Shown here: piece by piece, positions 35,755 to 44,682 of the stretch
Layout of the letters: every line of letters begins with the position of its first letter
How positions within the stretch are numbered: the first letter of the stretch is position 1
Assembly (NCBI RefSeq): GCF_000399665.1
Contig: NZ_KB976986.1
Coordinates: forward strand, 558,001-622,000
DNA length: 64,000 nucleotides
Source: Acinetobacter calcoaceticus ANC 3811
Lineage (GTDB): Bacteria > Pseudomonadota > Gammaproteobacteria > Pseudomonadales > Moraxellaceae
Direction: 5' to 3'
Made by a program: the position numbers and the translations under genes
The notes under the pieces: model-generated
Told to the model about the DNA's origin: nothing
The model's database searches: none
The model's input: only the letters and a program-made list of their open reading frames with translations

Positions 35755-36990
35755 GTGAAAATAGATACTTCTGTTGAAATTAAATATGACAAGGAAAACG
35801 ATAAAAATATTAAATATCGTGGGTTAATTCAAAAGTTAACAGCAACATTGTCGATGACGCTTTTGTCGTTTGGATGGGGCTCTACCGTAAATGCCGCACA
35901 ACAACAAATTGCTTTAGTAGGAACATGGACATCGGTCCCTAATGCATCACTTGCGCAAAAACCAAAACAAGCCAGTGAAGGTTTGTACCAGCTTAAAGTG
36001 AACAGCGATGGAACCTTAACTCCTGTTAAAGTCTTGAAAATGAAAAGTCCTTCTTGGATTGTGAAATCGAAAGATGGCCGTTTTGCCTATACCACTAATG
36101 AAGAAAATGAAGGAGCGGTGACTGCATTATCAATTCAAAATGGAAATGTGGATGTGTTGAACACAGTGGATAGTCATGGTGGACATCCAACACACGCATC
36201 AATCAGTTTAGATGGCAAATTCCTATTTGTGTCAAACTATTCGGCATTTGATAAAGGTCGTGGTGGGGTAGCTGTTTTCCCAATTTTGCCAAACGGCCAT
36301 TTAGGTGAAAAAGTACAAAATATTGTTTTTAGCGAAGGTTCTGGTCACGTCAAAGGTCGGCAGGACAGTGGTCATGCGCATTCGACCACATTTAGCCCAG
36401 ATGGTAAGTATCTATATGCAAGCGATCTTGGAAATGACAAAGTCTATACTTTTCGTTATAACCCAAATAAGCCTCAACCACTTGAAGCGGACAGCAGCCG
36501 AGATGTGACTTTTAGGCATGGTTCTGGCCCGCGTCATATGGTCTTTTCATTAAATGGCAAACATGCGTACGTTACCGCAGAAATGCGAAGCAAAATTGTG
36601 ACATTTAATGTGCAAGATGGTCATTTGAAAAAAGTGGCTGAGCTAAAACTAATTCACGAAGACAAAACACCTGAATTTAAGAGTGCGAGTGGAATTATCC
36701 TCAGTCCAAATGGCAAATATGTGATTGCTGCCAATCGGGGTGCAGACAACAAAATTTTAGTATTTAAAATTCAACAAAATGGATTGCTGGGTAAACCAGT
36801 AGTTTATAAAGCCAATGGAATTGAACCACGCGCTTTCTCATTCGATGCATCGGGTAAATATCTGTATGTAACCAATGTTTATAGTAATAACATTAGTTTG
36901 TTTCGCTTCGATGATAACAAAGGCACCTTAAAACCCGCTGGCGATGCGGCAAAAATATCAACACCGACTGATATTAAATTTTTTAACTAA
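35755..36990 (+). CDS. Exported lactonase-family beta-propeller protein
   Basis: A 411-residue protein with a hydrophobic export signal after a long charged N-region (LTATLSMTLLSFGWGSTVNAAQQQ), placing it in the periplasm. The mature part is a seven-bladed propeller of the 6-phosphogluconolactonase/YbhE (Pgl) family: GLYQLKVNSDGTLTPV, GHPTHASISLDGKFLFVSNY, DSGHAHSTTFSPDGKYLYASDLGNDKVYTFRYN, GSGPRHMVFSLNGKHAYVTAEM and ILSPNGKYVIAANRGADN. Start is GTG with AAGGA upstream. Cytoplasmic Pgl opens 6-phosphogluconolactone; a periplasmic copy must act on another lactone, perhaps gluconolactone made by the PQQ glucose dehydrogenase of Acinetobacter, which is inference. Confidence 0.82.
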   Translation: MKIDTSVEIKYDKENDKNIKYRGLIQKLTATLSMTLLSFGWGSTVNAAQQQIALVGTWTSVPNASLAQKPKQASEGLYQLKVNSDGTLTPVKVLKMKSPSWIVKSKDGRFAYTTNEENEGAVTALSIQNGNVDVLNTVDSHGGHPTHASISLDGKFLFVSNYSAFDKGRGGVAVFPILPNGHLGEKVQNIVFSEGSGHVKGRQDSGHAHSTTFSPDGKYLYASDLGNDKVYTFRYNPNKPQPLEADSSRDVTFRHGSGPRHMVFSLNGKHAYVTAEMRSKIVTFNVQDGHLKKVAELKLIHEDKTPEFKSASGIILSPNGKYVIAANRGADNKILVFKIQQNGLLGKPVVYKANGIEPRAFSFDASGKYLYVTNVYSNNISLFRFDDNKGTLKPAGDAAKISTPTDIKFFN

Positions 36991-37030
36991 CCCAAATGAA
37001 GAAACTAGCATTACTAATGCTTAATATAAA

Positions 37031-37063
37031 AAGACCGAGAGGGAAACTATCTCGGTTTTTTTC
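37031..37063 (+). terminator. Terminator after the lactonase-fold gene
   Basis: ACCGAGA and TCTCGGT form a stem with a 9-base loop, followed by a run of Ts. Confidence 0.85.
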
Positions 37064-37127
37064 TAGCTGTTTTTGCAAAAATGATGATTTTCCGTATGAT
37101 ATGAGCAGCAATAATTAGTGTAGTGAA

Positions 37128-37490
37128 ATGATGAAAAAGATTTTATTGATTGCAGTGAGTTTGTTCTTTGTCGGTTGTTCAGAAAAGAAACCATTAACAC
37201 CAGAAGAGCAGTGGCATGGTTTTTGTACTAGCGTAGGAAATGCGGCTAGAAGCATTGTTTTTGATCGTCAGCAAGCAATTGAAAAAGCTCAGGCCGTTGA
37301 GCATGCTAATAAAATTGAAGATGACATTACCAAAAAGTTCATTCTTAATATTATTGAAAAAGTTTATGCAATTCCAAAAGAAGAACTGAGTAAAGATTCT
37401 CAAGCACTCCAAGAAAAAGTTAGAAAGCAAGCGATGGACGAATGTTTGGCAACACCTCATGACAAAATGCCAAAATATAAATCGTTCTAA
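37128..37490 (+). CDS. Small lipoprotein of unknown function
   Basis: A 120-residue protein with a clear lipoprotein signal: MMKKILLIAVSLFFVGCSEKK, with lipobox FVGC. The mature part (about 103 residues) is charged and mostly helical, with two more Cys (GFCTSVGNAARSIVF and MDECLATPHDK) that could form a disulfide in the periplasm. EEQWHGFCTSVGNAARSI resembles small lipoproteins found widely in Acinetobacter, but no function is known to me. It is a single gene between a terminator and acnB, which has its own upstream region. Confidence 0.7.
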   Translation: MMKKILLIAVSLFFVGCSEKKPLTPEEQWHGFCTSVGNAARSIVFDRQQAIEKAQAVEHANKIEDDITKKFILNIIEKVYAIPKEELSKDSQALQEKVRKQAMDECLATPHDKMPKYKSF

Positions 37491-37741
37491 TTGAGTACGG
37501 TTATTGAATTTCCTCTCATCTGAGGCTTTTTTGCTTAAAAATAGCCCAGATTTGGCTGATTTACTCATTATTTGAACATGGGTATTTAGATACAAAATAA
37601 TGGGCATCACGGAGAAACACCCCGTTTTCATTAACTTTTACCTTGAACTCTAGTAAACTTTTATAGTCCATATTACTTGTGAAGCTTTTTAAGAAAGCTG
37701 GAATTTGCAAGTAATTTTTCAAAAAAAGAGGAATGAACACC

Positions 37742-40381
37742 GTGCTAGAAGCTTACCGCCAACACGTTGAAGAACGTGCCGCACTCGGAGTCCCACCGAA
37801 GCCACTTGATGATGCTCAAACAGCTCAGCTTGTTGAACTATTAAAAAATCCACCAGCAGGCGAAGAAGCGTTTTTGGTTGATTTGCTTGAAAACCGTGTT
37901 CCTGCAGGTGTTGACCAAGCAGCTTATGTAAAGGCAGCGTTCTTGGCAGCGATTGCAAAAGGCGAAGCAACTTCACCACTCGTTTCTAAAGAACGTGCAG
38001 TTTACTTACTTGGCACGATGCTTGGTGGTTATAACGTAGCACCACTTGTTGAGCTTCTTGATAATGCTGAACTTGCAAGCTTAGCTGCTGAAGCGTTAAA
38101 GAAAACACTTCTTGTATTTGATGCATTCCATGACGTAGCAGATAAAGCAAAAGCGGGTAATGCCAATGCTAAAGCTGTTTTACAATCTTGGGCAGACGCA
38201 GAATGGTTCACAAGCCGTCCTGATGTTCCAGAAGAAATCAAAATCACTGTGTTCAAAGTAACTGGTGAAACAAATACTGATGACTTGTCTCCAGCGCAAG
38301 ATGCTTGGAGCCGTCCAGATATCCCATTACACGCGAATGCAATGTTGAAAAACGAGCGTGATGGTATCAACCCTGAAAAACCAGGTGAAGTTGGTCCATT
38401 AAACCAAATCAAAGAACTCATCGCAAAAGGCAACCAAGTTGCTTATGTAGGTGACGTTGTTGGTACAGGTTCAAGCCGTAAATCTGCAACTAACTCTGTA
38501 CTTTGGTTCTTCGGTGACGAACTTCCACACATTCCAAACAAAAAAGATGGTGGTGTGTGCTTAGGTACTAAAATCGCGCCAATTTTCTTCAATACGATGG
38601 AAGACGCAGGTGCATTACCTGTAGAAATCGACGTTGCCAACATGAACATGGGCGACGAAGTAGTATTGAAAATTGACCATGCTGCTGCAAAAGTTACTGC
38701 TTTTAAAGATGGCGTACAAATTTCAGAAGCAGAACTTAAAACTCCAGTACTTTTAGACGAAGTACGTGCTGGTGGTCGTATTAACTTGATCATTGGTCGT
38801 GGTTTGACAACTAAAGCACGTGAAGAATTAGGTCTTGCACCTTCTACATTGTTCCGTACACCTGTACAACCTGCTGACACTGGCAAAGGCTTCACGCAAG
38901 CTCAGAAAATGGTTGGTCGTGCATGTGGTTTAGCTGAAGGTCAAGGTATCCGTCCGGGTACTTACTGTGAACCTAAGATGACTACAGTTGGTTCTCAAGA
39001 TACAACTGGTCCAATGACTCGTGACGAGTTAAAAGACTTAGCTTGCTTGGGCTTCTCTGCTGACTTGGTAATGCAGTCTTTCTGTCACACTGCTGCATAT
39101 CCAAAACCAGTTGACGTAACAACTCACCATACATTACCTGACTTCATCATGAACCGTGGTGGTGTATCTTTACGTCCAGGTGACGGTATTATCCACTCTT
39201 GGTTAAACCGTATGTTACTTCCAGATACAGTAGGTACTGGTGGTGATTCACATACTCGTTTCCCAATCGGTATTTCATTCCCAGCGGGTTCTGGTCTTGT
39301 TGCGTTCGCAGCTGCAACTGGTGTTATGCCACTTGATATGCCTGAGTCTGTACTTGTTAAGTTCAAAGGTAAAATGCAACCTGGTATCACTTTACGTGAC
39401 CTTGTACATGCAATTCCTTACTACGCGATTCAAGCGGGTGACTTAACTGTAGAGAAGAAAGGTAAGAAAAACATCTTCTCTGGTAACATTCTTGAGATTG
39501 ATTTATCAGAAATGGAAAATGACTTGACTGTTGAACAAGCATTCGAACTTTCTGATGCATCTGCTGAACGTTCTGCTGCTGGCTGTTCAATCACACTTTC
39601 TGAAGAGAAAGTTGCTGAATACTTACGTTCTAACATCACCATGTTGAAGTGGATGATCGCAGAAGGTTACGGCGATGCTCGTACTATGGCGCGCCGTGCT
39701 GAAAACATGCAGAAGTGGTTAGACAACCCAAGCTTGTTAAAAGCTGATGCTGATGCAGAATATTTAAAAGTTTACGAAATCGATCTTGCTGACATCAAAG
39801 AACCAATTCTTTGCTGCCCGAACGATCCAGATGATGCGAAACTTCTTTCTGATGTTCAAGGCGACAAAATTGATGAAGTATTCATCGGTTCTTGTATGAC
39901 GAACATTGGTCACTTCCGTGCAGCGGGTCAGTTACTTGACAAAGTACCTAGTGGTTCATTGTCTACTCGTTTATGGTTGGCTCCACCAACTCGTATGGAC
40001 GAGCACCAATTAATGGAAGAAGGCTTGTATAACATCTATGGTCGTGCTGGTGCGCGTACAGAGATGCCAGGCTGTTCATTATGTATGGGTAACCAAGCAC
40101 GTGTAGCGCCAAACACAACATGTGTATCGACTTCTACTCGTAACTTCCCGAACCGTTTAGGTCAAGGTGCAAATGTTTACTTAGCGTCTGCTGAGCTTGC
40201 ATCTGTAGCTGCGGTTCTTGGTAAATTACCAAGTCCAGAAGAATATCAACAGTACGCGTCGCAAATCGACAGCGCTTCTGCTGAGATCTACAAATACTTA
40301 AACTTCGACAAGATGAGCGAATATACTAAAGAAGCTGATCAAGTTGATACTAAGAAAATTCAAGCTGCTCAATTGACTTAA
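37742..40381 (+). CDS. acnB: Bifunctional aconitate hydratase 2 / 2-methylisocitrate dehydratase AcnB
   Basis: An 879-residue 4Fe-4S enzyme of the TCA cycle interconverting citrate and isocitrate, also acting on 2-methylisocitrate. The start at GTG 37742 gives MLEAYRQHVEERAALGVPPKPLD, aligning with E. coli AcnB (MLEEYRKHV); AGAGGA stands 9 bases upstream, but only a base from the alternative ATG 37733, so GTG is chosen. Cluster region: IGSCMTNIGHFRAAG and PGCSLCMGNQARV. The N-terminal HEAT-like domain and swivel domain come first, as in AcnB but not AcnA. Codon use is that of a highly expressed gene. Tandem terminators follow. Confidence 0.97.
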   Translation: MLEAYRQHVEERAALGVPPKPLDDAQTAQLVELLKNPPAGEEAFLVDLLENRVPAGVDQAAYVKAAFLAAIAKGEATSPLVSKERAVYLLGTMLGGYNVAPLVELLDNAELASLAAEALKKTLLVFDAFHDVADKAKAGNANAKAVLQSWADAEWFTSRPDVPEEIKITVFKVTGETNTDDLSPAQDAWSRPDIPLHANAMLKNERDGINPEKPGEVGPLNQIKELIAKGNQVAYVGDVVGTGSSRKSATNSVLWFFGDELPHIPNKKDGGVCLGTKIAPIFFNTMEDAGALPVEIDVANMNMGDEVVLKIDHAAAKVTAFKDGVQISEAELKTPVLLDEVRAGGRINLIIGRGLTTKAREELGLAPSTLFRTPVQPADTGKGFTQAQKMVGRACGLAEGQGIRPGTYCEPKMTTVGSQDTTGPMTRDELKDLACLGFSADLVMQSFCHTAAYPKPVDVTTHHTLPDFIMNRGGVSLRPGDGIIHSWLNRMLLPDTVGTGGDSHTRFPIGISFPAGSGLVAFAAATGVMPLDMPESVLVKFKGKMQPGITLRDLVHAIPYYAIQAGDLTVEKKGKKNIFSGNILEIDLSEMENDLTVEQAFELSDASAERSAAGCSITLSEEKVAEYLRSNITMLKWMIAEGYGDARTMARRAENMQKWLDNPSLLKADADAEYLKVYEIDLADIKEPILCCPNDPDDAKLLSDVQGDKIDEVFIGSCMTNIGHFRAAGQLLDKVPSGSLSTRLWLAPPTRMDEHQLMEEGLYNIYGRAGARTEMPGCSLCMGNQARVAPNTTCVSTSTRNFPNRLGQGANVYLASAELASVAAVLGKLPSPEEYQQYASQIDSASAEIYKYLNFDKMSEYTKEADQVDTKKIQAAQLT

Positions 40382-40395
40382 TGAGCTAGGATCAA

Positions 40396-40415
40396 GAAAA
40401 GCCGAAAGGCTTTTC
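40396..40415 (+). terminator. First hairpin after acnB
   Basis: GAAAAGCC and GGCTTTTC form an 8-bp stem closed by a GAAA tetraloop, 14 bases after the acnB stop. Only a short T stretch lies in the arm, so it may be partial. Confidence 0.6.
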
Positions 40416-40426
40416 TCTAGCGCAAG

Positions 40427-40445
40427 AGCAAATTTATGATTTGCT
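40427..40445 (+). other. Hairpin between tandem terminators of acnB
   Basis: AGCAAAT and ATTTGCT pair with a 5-base loop, between two terminator hairpins. Three hairpins in about 100 bases is a layout seen in 3' UTR-derived small RNAs. Confidence 0.35.
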
Positions 40446-40460
40446 TGAGCAAAAAGCTAA

Positions 40461-40494
40461 AAATAAGGGCTGATTAATCAGCCCTTATTTTTTT
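40461..40494 (+). terminator. Main intrinsic terminator after acnB
   Basis: A 30-bp perfect palindrome (AAATAAGGGCTGATT and its complement) that runs into a T tract at 40487-40494. Confidence 0.88.
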
Positions 40495-40665
40495 GAAATA
40501 ATTTCTAATTAATCTAAATTTTAAATCAAAAAAATTGTAGTAAGTTCTGTGCTATGCCTATCTAATAATTTTAATTAATATTGTCCAATAATTTTGGCTT
40601 TACAATTCAATCAATTCATCATTTAATCATTGAAAATAAGTGATTTAAAAAGTTGATTTAACTAA

Positions 40666-40887
40666 ATGACGAAACAATCTCGCTTCTTATGTATTGGTGG
40701 ATTTCTTAACGGTTCTGCTGTTAAAGATCAAGGTGATAGTTTTATCTGTGTCGAAAATAACAAACAAGTAGCCTATCATAAAAAGGAAATTTTCCATCCA
40801 GACTCGTGGGATCAAGATTACTATGTCTGCGAAACTACAACAGATCAACAGGCACGAAATTGGGTTTATGATATTAAGCCCGATTAA
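40666..40887 (+). CDS. Small protein of unknown function (73 residues)
   Basis: A soluble 73-residue protein beginning MTKQSRFLCIGGFLNGSAVKDQG and rich in Asp, Gln, Tyr and Trp (HPDSWDQDYYVCETTTDQQARNWVYD). It has no signal peptide or membrane segment. No strong ribosome site precedes the ATG. It is followed 60 bp later by a strong bidirectional terminator, which supports a real transcript. I do not recognise the family. Confidence 0.6.
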   Translation: MTKQSRFLCIGGFLNGSAVKDQGDSFICVENNKQVAYHKKEIFHPDSWDQDYYVCETTTDQQARNWVYDIKPD

Positions 40888-40948
40888 TTTACTTGATATC
40901 ATTTTATTCGGTGAATAGGCAATTTAGTATTTTTTAAATGCCTACATG

Positions 40949-40975
40949 AAAAAGCCCCTTTGAAAGGGGCTTTTT
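40949..40975. terminator. Bidirectional terminator between small gene and DASS transporter
   Basis: AAAAAGCCCC and GGGGCTTTTT form a 10-bp stem with a 7-base loop, and each strand has a run of Ts at the 3' side. It serves both convergent genes. Confidence 0.88.
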
Positions 40976-40991
40976 AAAAACTAAAACAATT

Positions 40992-42449
40992 CTACCAATA
41001 ACCCAACACTTTCCACCAAAGTCCGCCAATCACTACAAAGATAATGATATTAACAACACTCATGACAAAGCCAGCTTTCCACCATTCACCGAGTGTGGTG
41101 TAGCCCGAACCGAACACAACTGGGGATGTACCAGTCGCATAATGGGTTAATGTCATCATAATACTTGAAGCTGCTGCCATCATTAAAGCAAAGAGCATTG
41201 GCGGCGCACCGAGAGCAAGTCCTGCCGTATAAAAGGCTGCAAACATTGCCGTAATATGTGCCGTGGTGCTAGCAAACATATAATGTGCATACAAATAGGC
41301 AAGCATTAACAATAAACAAGCAGGCATCCAGCTTAGACCTAAATGACCAATACTGGTTTCTAAAACACCCGAGAACCACGTAATTAAACCGAGCTTATTT
41401 AAATAAGTCGCCATCATGACTAATGCTGCGAACCAAGTAATCGTATCCCACGCATTTTTCTGCGTCAGAATATCATCCCAAGTTAAAACACCTGAAAGTA
41501 GCAATAATCCTAAACCAATAAAAGCAGTCGTAGTTGGATCAACAGCCCAAGCGGAGCCAAAAATCATGGCAGGAATACCCGCCCATAGCATCAATAAAAT
41601 ACCGAATACACCAAGCATGATGATTTCATTTTTACTGACTGGACCCATTTCTTTTAATTTAGTTTTAGCAAACTGCGCTGCATTAGGTGTTTCTTTAATT
41701 TCGGGTGGATACATCCAATACATAATCAAAGGCATAATAATTAATGCAATCAAACCCGGCACTAACATTGCCAGTGCCCAAGTACTCCAACTTAAAGAAA
41801 TTTCACTATTGGTCGCCTTTGCCACTAAATCAACTACTAATGGGTTAGGGGCAGTTGCCGTAATAAACATTGCAGAGGTAATCGGGTTGGCTTGGTAGTT
41901 AACCAACGATAGGTATTTTCCCATCCGACCTTCAGTGCCTTTGGCAGGATCAGAATCATAACTAGTAGAAATTGCCAATACAATCGGATGAATAATTCCA
42001 CCACCACGTGCCGTGTTGCTGGGTGTTACAGGGGCGAGAATGAGTTCGGAAAGCACCATGCTATAGCCGATACCAATGGTTTTTTTGCCCCAAACTGCGA
42101 TAAATAAATAGCCTAACCGTGCGCCCAATCCAGTTTTTTGCAAACCTTTAGAGATCATGATGGAGATACCAATCAGCCAGATTAGTGGGTTAGCAAAGCT
42201 ACTAAGGGCATCTTGAATTGCACCGCTTGGGCTCGTGTTAGTCACGCCAGTAATAGCGACCAAAGTTATTGCAATAATGGCAATGGCACCAATTGGCATC
42301 GCTTTACCGATGATTGCGGCAATTACACCGACAAACATGGCTAATAAATGCCATGCATCAGGGTCAACACCTACGGGTACAGGAATTACGAACCAGATTA
42401 ACAATGTAATAAATAAAGAAATAAGTGTAGGGAGGGCTTTAAATCCCAT
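40992..42449 (-). CDS. DASS-family anion transporter (CitT/SodiT-like)
   Basis: A 485-residue inner-membrane protein of the divalent anion:sodium symporter family (DASS), which takes up or exchanges C4-dicarboxylates, citrate, tartrate or related acids. The pattern of many helices with the SNT-type hairpins is visible: LILAPVTPSNTARGGGIIHPIV (first substrate hairpin), ANPITSAMFITATAPNPLVVDL, ASTTAHITAMFAAFYTAG and MTLTHYATGTSPVVFGSGY (second hairpin). Start ATG 42449 with AGGGG 7 bases upstream is preferred over an ATG 21 bases earlier. The substrate is not determinable; no catabolic genes adjoin. Confidence 0.87.
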   Translation of the reverse strand: MGFKALPTLISLFITLLIWFVIPVPVGVDPDAWHLLAMFVGVIAAIIGKAMPIGAIAIIAITLVAITGVTNTSPSGAIQDALSSFANPLIWLIGISIMISKGLQKTGLGARLGYLFIAVWGKKTIGIGYSMVLSELILAPVTPSNTARGGGIIHPIVLAISTSYDSDPAKGTEGRMGKYLSLVNYQANPITSAMFITATAPNPLVVDLVAKATNSEISLSWSTWALAMLVPGLIALIIMPLIMYWMYPPEIKETPNAAQFAKTKLKEMGPVSKNEIIMLGVFGILLMLWAGIPAMIFGSAWAVDPTTTAFIGLGLLLLSGVLTWDDILTQKNAWDTITWFAALVMMATYLNKLGLITWFSGVLETSIGHLGLSWMPACLLLMLAYLYAHYMFASTTAHITAMFAAFYTAGLALGAPPMLFALMMAAASSIMMTLTHYATGTSPVVFGSGYTTLGEWWKAGFVMSVVNIIIFVVIGGLWWKVLGYW

Positions 42450-43112
42450 GTAATTTCCCCTTGTTTTCATATGATTAAAAAATTAAAGTTCTTTATGAGT
42501 AAATCGCTAAAGAAATAAGTATTAAAGTTCTATTATCGATTAAATGATTCGAAAATTCAAAAAAACACAACCGATAAGTACTAGATTTTATTTCAATGAA
42601 AATGACAAATCTTTTATGGTTAAGTATTTCTTAATTTAAACTATAACTATTAAGTTTTTTTGAAATTATGGTGGTGAAATAGATGCCAAAATTATAAATT
42701 TCCTATAGAGGTATCAGCCTAATAAATACTACTGATTATTGTTAATTCTAGAAAAATCCATAAAGATATTTACTCAAATTGAAATATTCTAATGTTAATT
42801 TTTAGAAAATTTTAAAGATCAAGAAACAAATTATATATCTAGATAAAGATATAAATGATACAAAAAATTATTAAATAAAATAACTTATATATAATTTTGG
42901 GTAAAAAGTAAGCTCTTTGAATTATTATTTTTATTAAAAGTGTGAATTGTGTCATGAGTTTATTTAAAAACAGTAAATATATCATTCTTAAATTTAATAT
43001 ATATAAAATTAAATATAGTAGTAGAAATTAACTGGTTTTTTGTTTTAAAATAATTAAACGAACTTAAAAATAATTAAAAAAAATATGGGTATTTTATATA
43101 GGGAATTTGAGA
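42450..43112. other. AT-rich gap without recognisable genes
   Basis: About 660 bp of very AT-rich DNA with no supported gene. The left end should carry the DASS promoter. The rest contains long A/T runs, a 25-codon frame (from about 42955) without a ribosome site, and no tRNA, repeat or hairpin that I can support. It stands out from the neighbouring intergenic spacers in length and base composition. Confidence 0.55.
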
Positions 43113-43547
43113 ATGCTAAAGACGATAGTTGAATTTAAATTTGATGATTATCAACTATATGAACAAAAAACACACTTCAACGGAGAAGGTATTTTAGTTC
43201 AAAAGACTGAAGATATTGCACAATATATTTTTAGTATATTGAGAAATAGGTATCATTTAAATGTAGAACTGTATAGTGAAAACTGGGGATGGCAAATAGA
43301 AATTCCATTGCCTGAAATAACGATGTATCTTGGAATAAGTGTTTATGAAGAACATAGTAATGGATTCGCAATTTTCATTTCGCCAAACACACCTATTTTA
43401 AGAAAGTTTTTATTTAGAAAAATTGATATTACCCATCATATTATGGTGCTGCAAAATTATATAAATATTATCTTGAAATCACATCCTGGCATCTATGATG
43501 TGTTGTGGTGGAAAGAAAATGAATTCCGATGTGTAGCAGCGAGCTGA
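43113..43547 (+). CDS. Unknown 144-residue protein
   Basis: A soluble protein starting at ATG with AGGG about 10 bases upstream. Notable parts: MLKTIVEFKFDDYQLYEQKTHFNGEG, then LYSENWGWQIEIPLPEITMYLGISVYEEHSNGFAIFISPN, and a C-terminal helix ending YDVLWWKENEF. The WGW and beta-rich middle resemble small proteins of unknown function, some of which serve as immunity proteins, but no specific family is identified. It is AT-rich, and so is the DNA before it; no toxin-like gene is nearby. Confidence 0.6.
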   Translation: MLKTIVEFKFDDYQLYEQKTHFNGEGILVQKTEDIAQYIFSILRNRYHLNVELYSENWGWQIEIPLPEITMYLGISVYEEHSNGFAIFISPNTPILRKFLFRKIDITHHIMVLQNYINIILKSHPGIYDVLWWKENEFRCVAAS

Positions 43548-43666
43548 AGTAGGAAAAGTGAAAATTTTAAGTACCGAAGTGAGTTAAGGAAAATTTATTA
43601 AAGACTATATTGGTGAATAGAGAGCGAAAGCTTACTATATCTTCAATATCACGTGGTCAGATCAAT

Positions 43667-44650
43667 ATGCAAAATTCAGCTTTGAAGGGATTGCGTAAGT
43701 TTTTCTATAATAATCTTCATAATCATGACTATGAAACTACGGTAAGTAGATGTATTAATTATTTTTTAGTTGTTTTAATTGTTGGCAACGTCGCTGCCGT
43801 TTTATTAGAAACAGTAAATGATTTGTACACAAGTTATCGTGTGTGGTTTGACTATTTTGAAGTTACTTCAATTGCAATTTTTAGTATTGAATATTTATTA
43901 AGATTGTGGAGTGTTGCAGATCGAGATACGACACAATCTGCGTGGAAAATCCGCTTGAACTGGATGAAAAGCGGAGAAGCAATTATTGATTTAATGGCAA
44001 TCTTACCTGCCTATCTCAATTTCTTTGTACGAATTGATCTTCGTATGCTTAGAATCTTACGGTTACTTCGCCTATTAAAATTAACACGGTATTTTATCTC
44101 ACTTCAGATATTGTTATGCGTGATTAAACGTGAGAAGGGGTCTTTTCAGGCAGTTATCTTTATTTTAATTATTATGATTATTATGACTGCTTCGGGAATT
44201 TATGTGGTTGAAAACAAGGCTCAGCCAGAAGCTTTTAGTTCAATACCTAAATCTATGTGGTGGGCTGTGGTTACTTTAACTACAGTGGGTTATGGCGATG
44301 TAACACCAGTGACCAGTTTAGGAAAGTTATTGGGGGCACTCATTACTATTTTGGGAGTTGGCATTGCGGCATTACCGGCAGGTATTTTGGCATCGGGGCT
44401 TGCAAATGAACTTAACCAGCGTAATCAAAGGTTAGAGCAAGAGTTTCGTGAATTACTTCAAGTACGTGGTATTGATATTTTACATGATGAAGTTGAAATA
44501 GAACGAATACGTCAAAAAGTAGGCCTGCCAAAAGAGCAGGCGCATAACCTGATTGTACAAATTATGCGGGAAAAAGTATTAGAGCAAGAAGAGTCGGTTA
44601 GAGAGAAAAAATGTTATTGCCCACACTGTGGAGGAAAGCTAACTGATTAG
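43667..44650 (+). CDS. Voltage-gated-type potassium channel (ion transporter)
   Basis: A 327-residue six-helix K+ channel. S1 begins at about CINYFLVVLIVGNVAAV; S4 carries regularly spaced Arg (RIDLRMLRILRLLRLLKLTRYF); the pore has the selectivity filter TTVGYGD after MWWAVVTL; S6 is LLGALITILGVGIAALPAGILASG. A cytoplasmic coiled region follows, and the protein ends with a CxC...CxxC zinc-ribbon-like knot, CYCPHCGGKLTD. The first good ATG is 43667; earlier in-frame TTG/GTG codons at 43610-43613 lack a close ribosome site. Gating and role are unknown. Confidence 0.85.
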   Translation: MQNSALKGLRKFFYNNLHNHDYETTVSRCINYFLVVLIVGNVAAVLLETVNDLYTSYRVWFDYFEVTSIAIFSIEYLLRLWSVADRDTTQSAWKIRLNWMKSGEAIIDLMAILPAYLNFFVRIDLRMLRILRLLRLLKLTRYFISLQILLCVIKREKGSFQAVIFILIIMIIMTASGIYVVENKAQPEAFSSIPKSMWWAVVTLTTVGYGDVTPVTSLGKLLGALITILGVGIAALPAGILASGLANELNQRNQRLEQEFRELLQVRGIDILHDEVEIERIRQKVGLPKEQAHNLIVQIMREKVLEQEESVREKKCYCPHCGGKLTD

Positions 44651-44682
44651 AAATAATAAGTTAGCGTTTTCTCTGATTAAGT

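Noticed and set aside
37733-37741. ATG start for acnB
   Set aside because: It abuts the ribosome site, and the family N-terminus begins at the GTG three codons later.
38029-38895. Two long antisense frames (134 and 150 codons) inside acnB
   Set aside because: They are mirror images of the biased codons of a highly expressed gene; no ribosome sites and no family resemblance.
42955-43032. A 25-codon frame in the AT-rich gap
   Set aside because: No ribosome site, AT-driven Lys/Asn/Ile content, no sign of selection.
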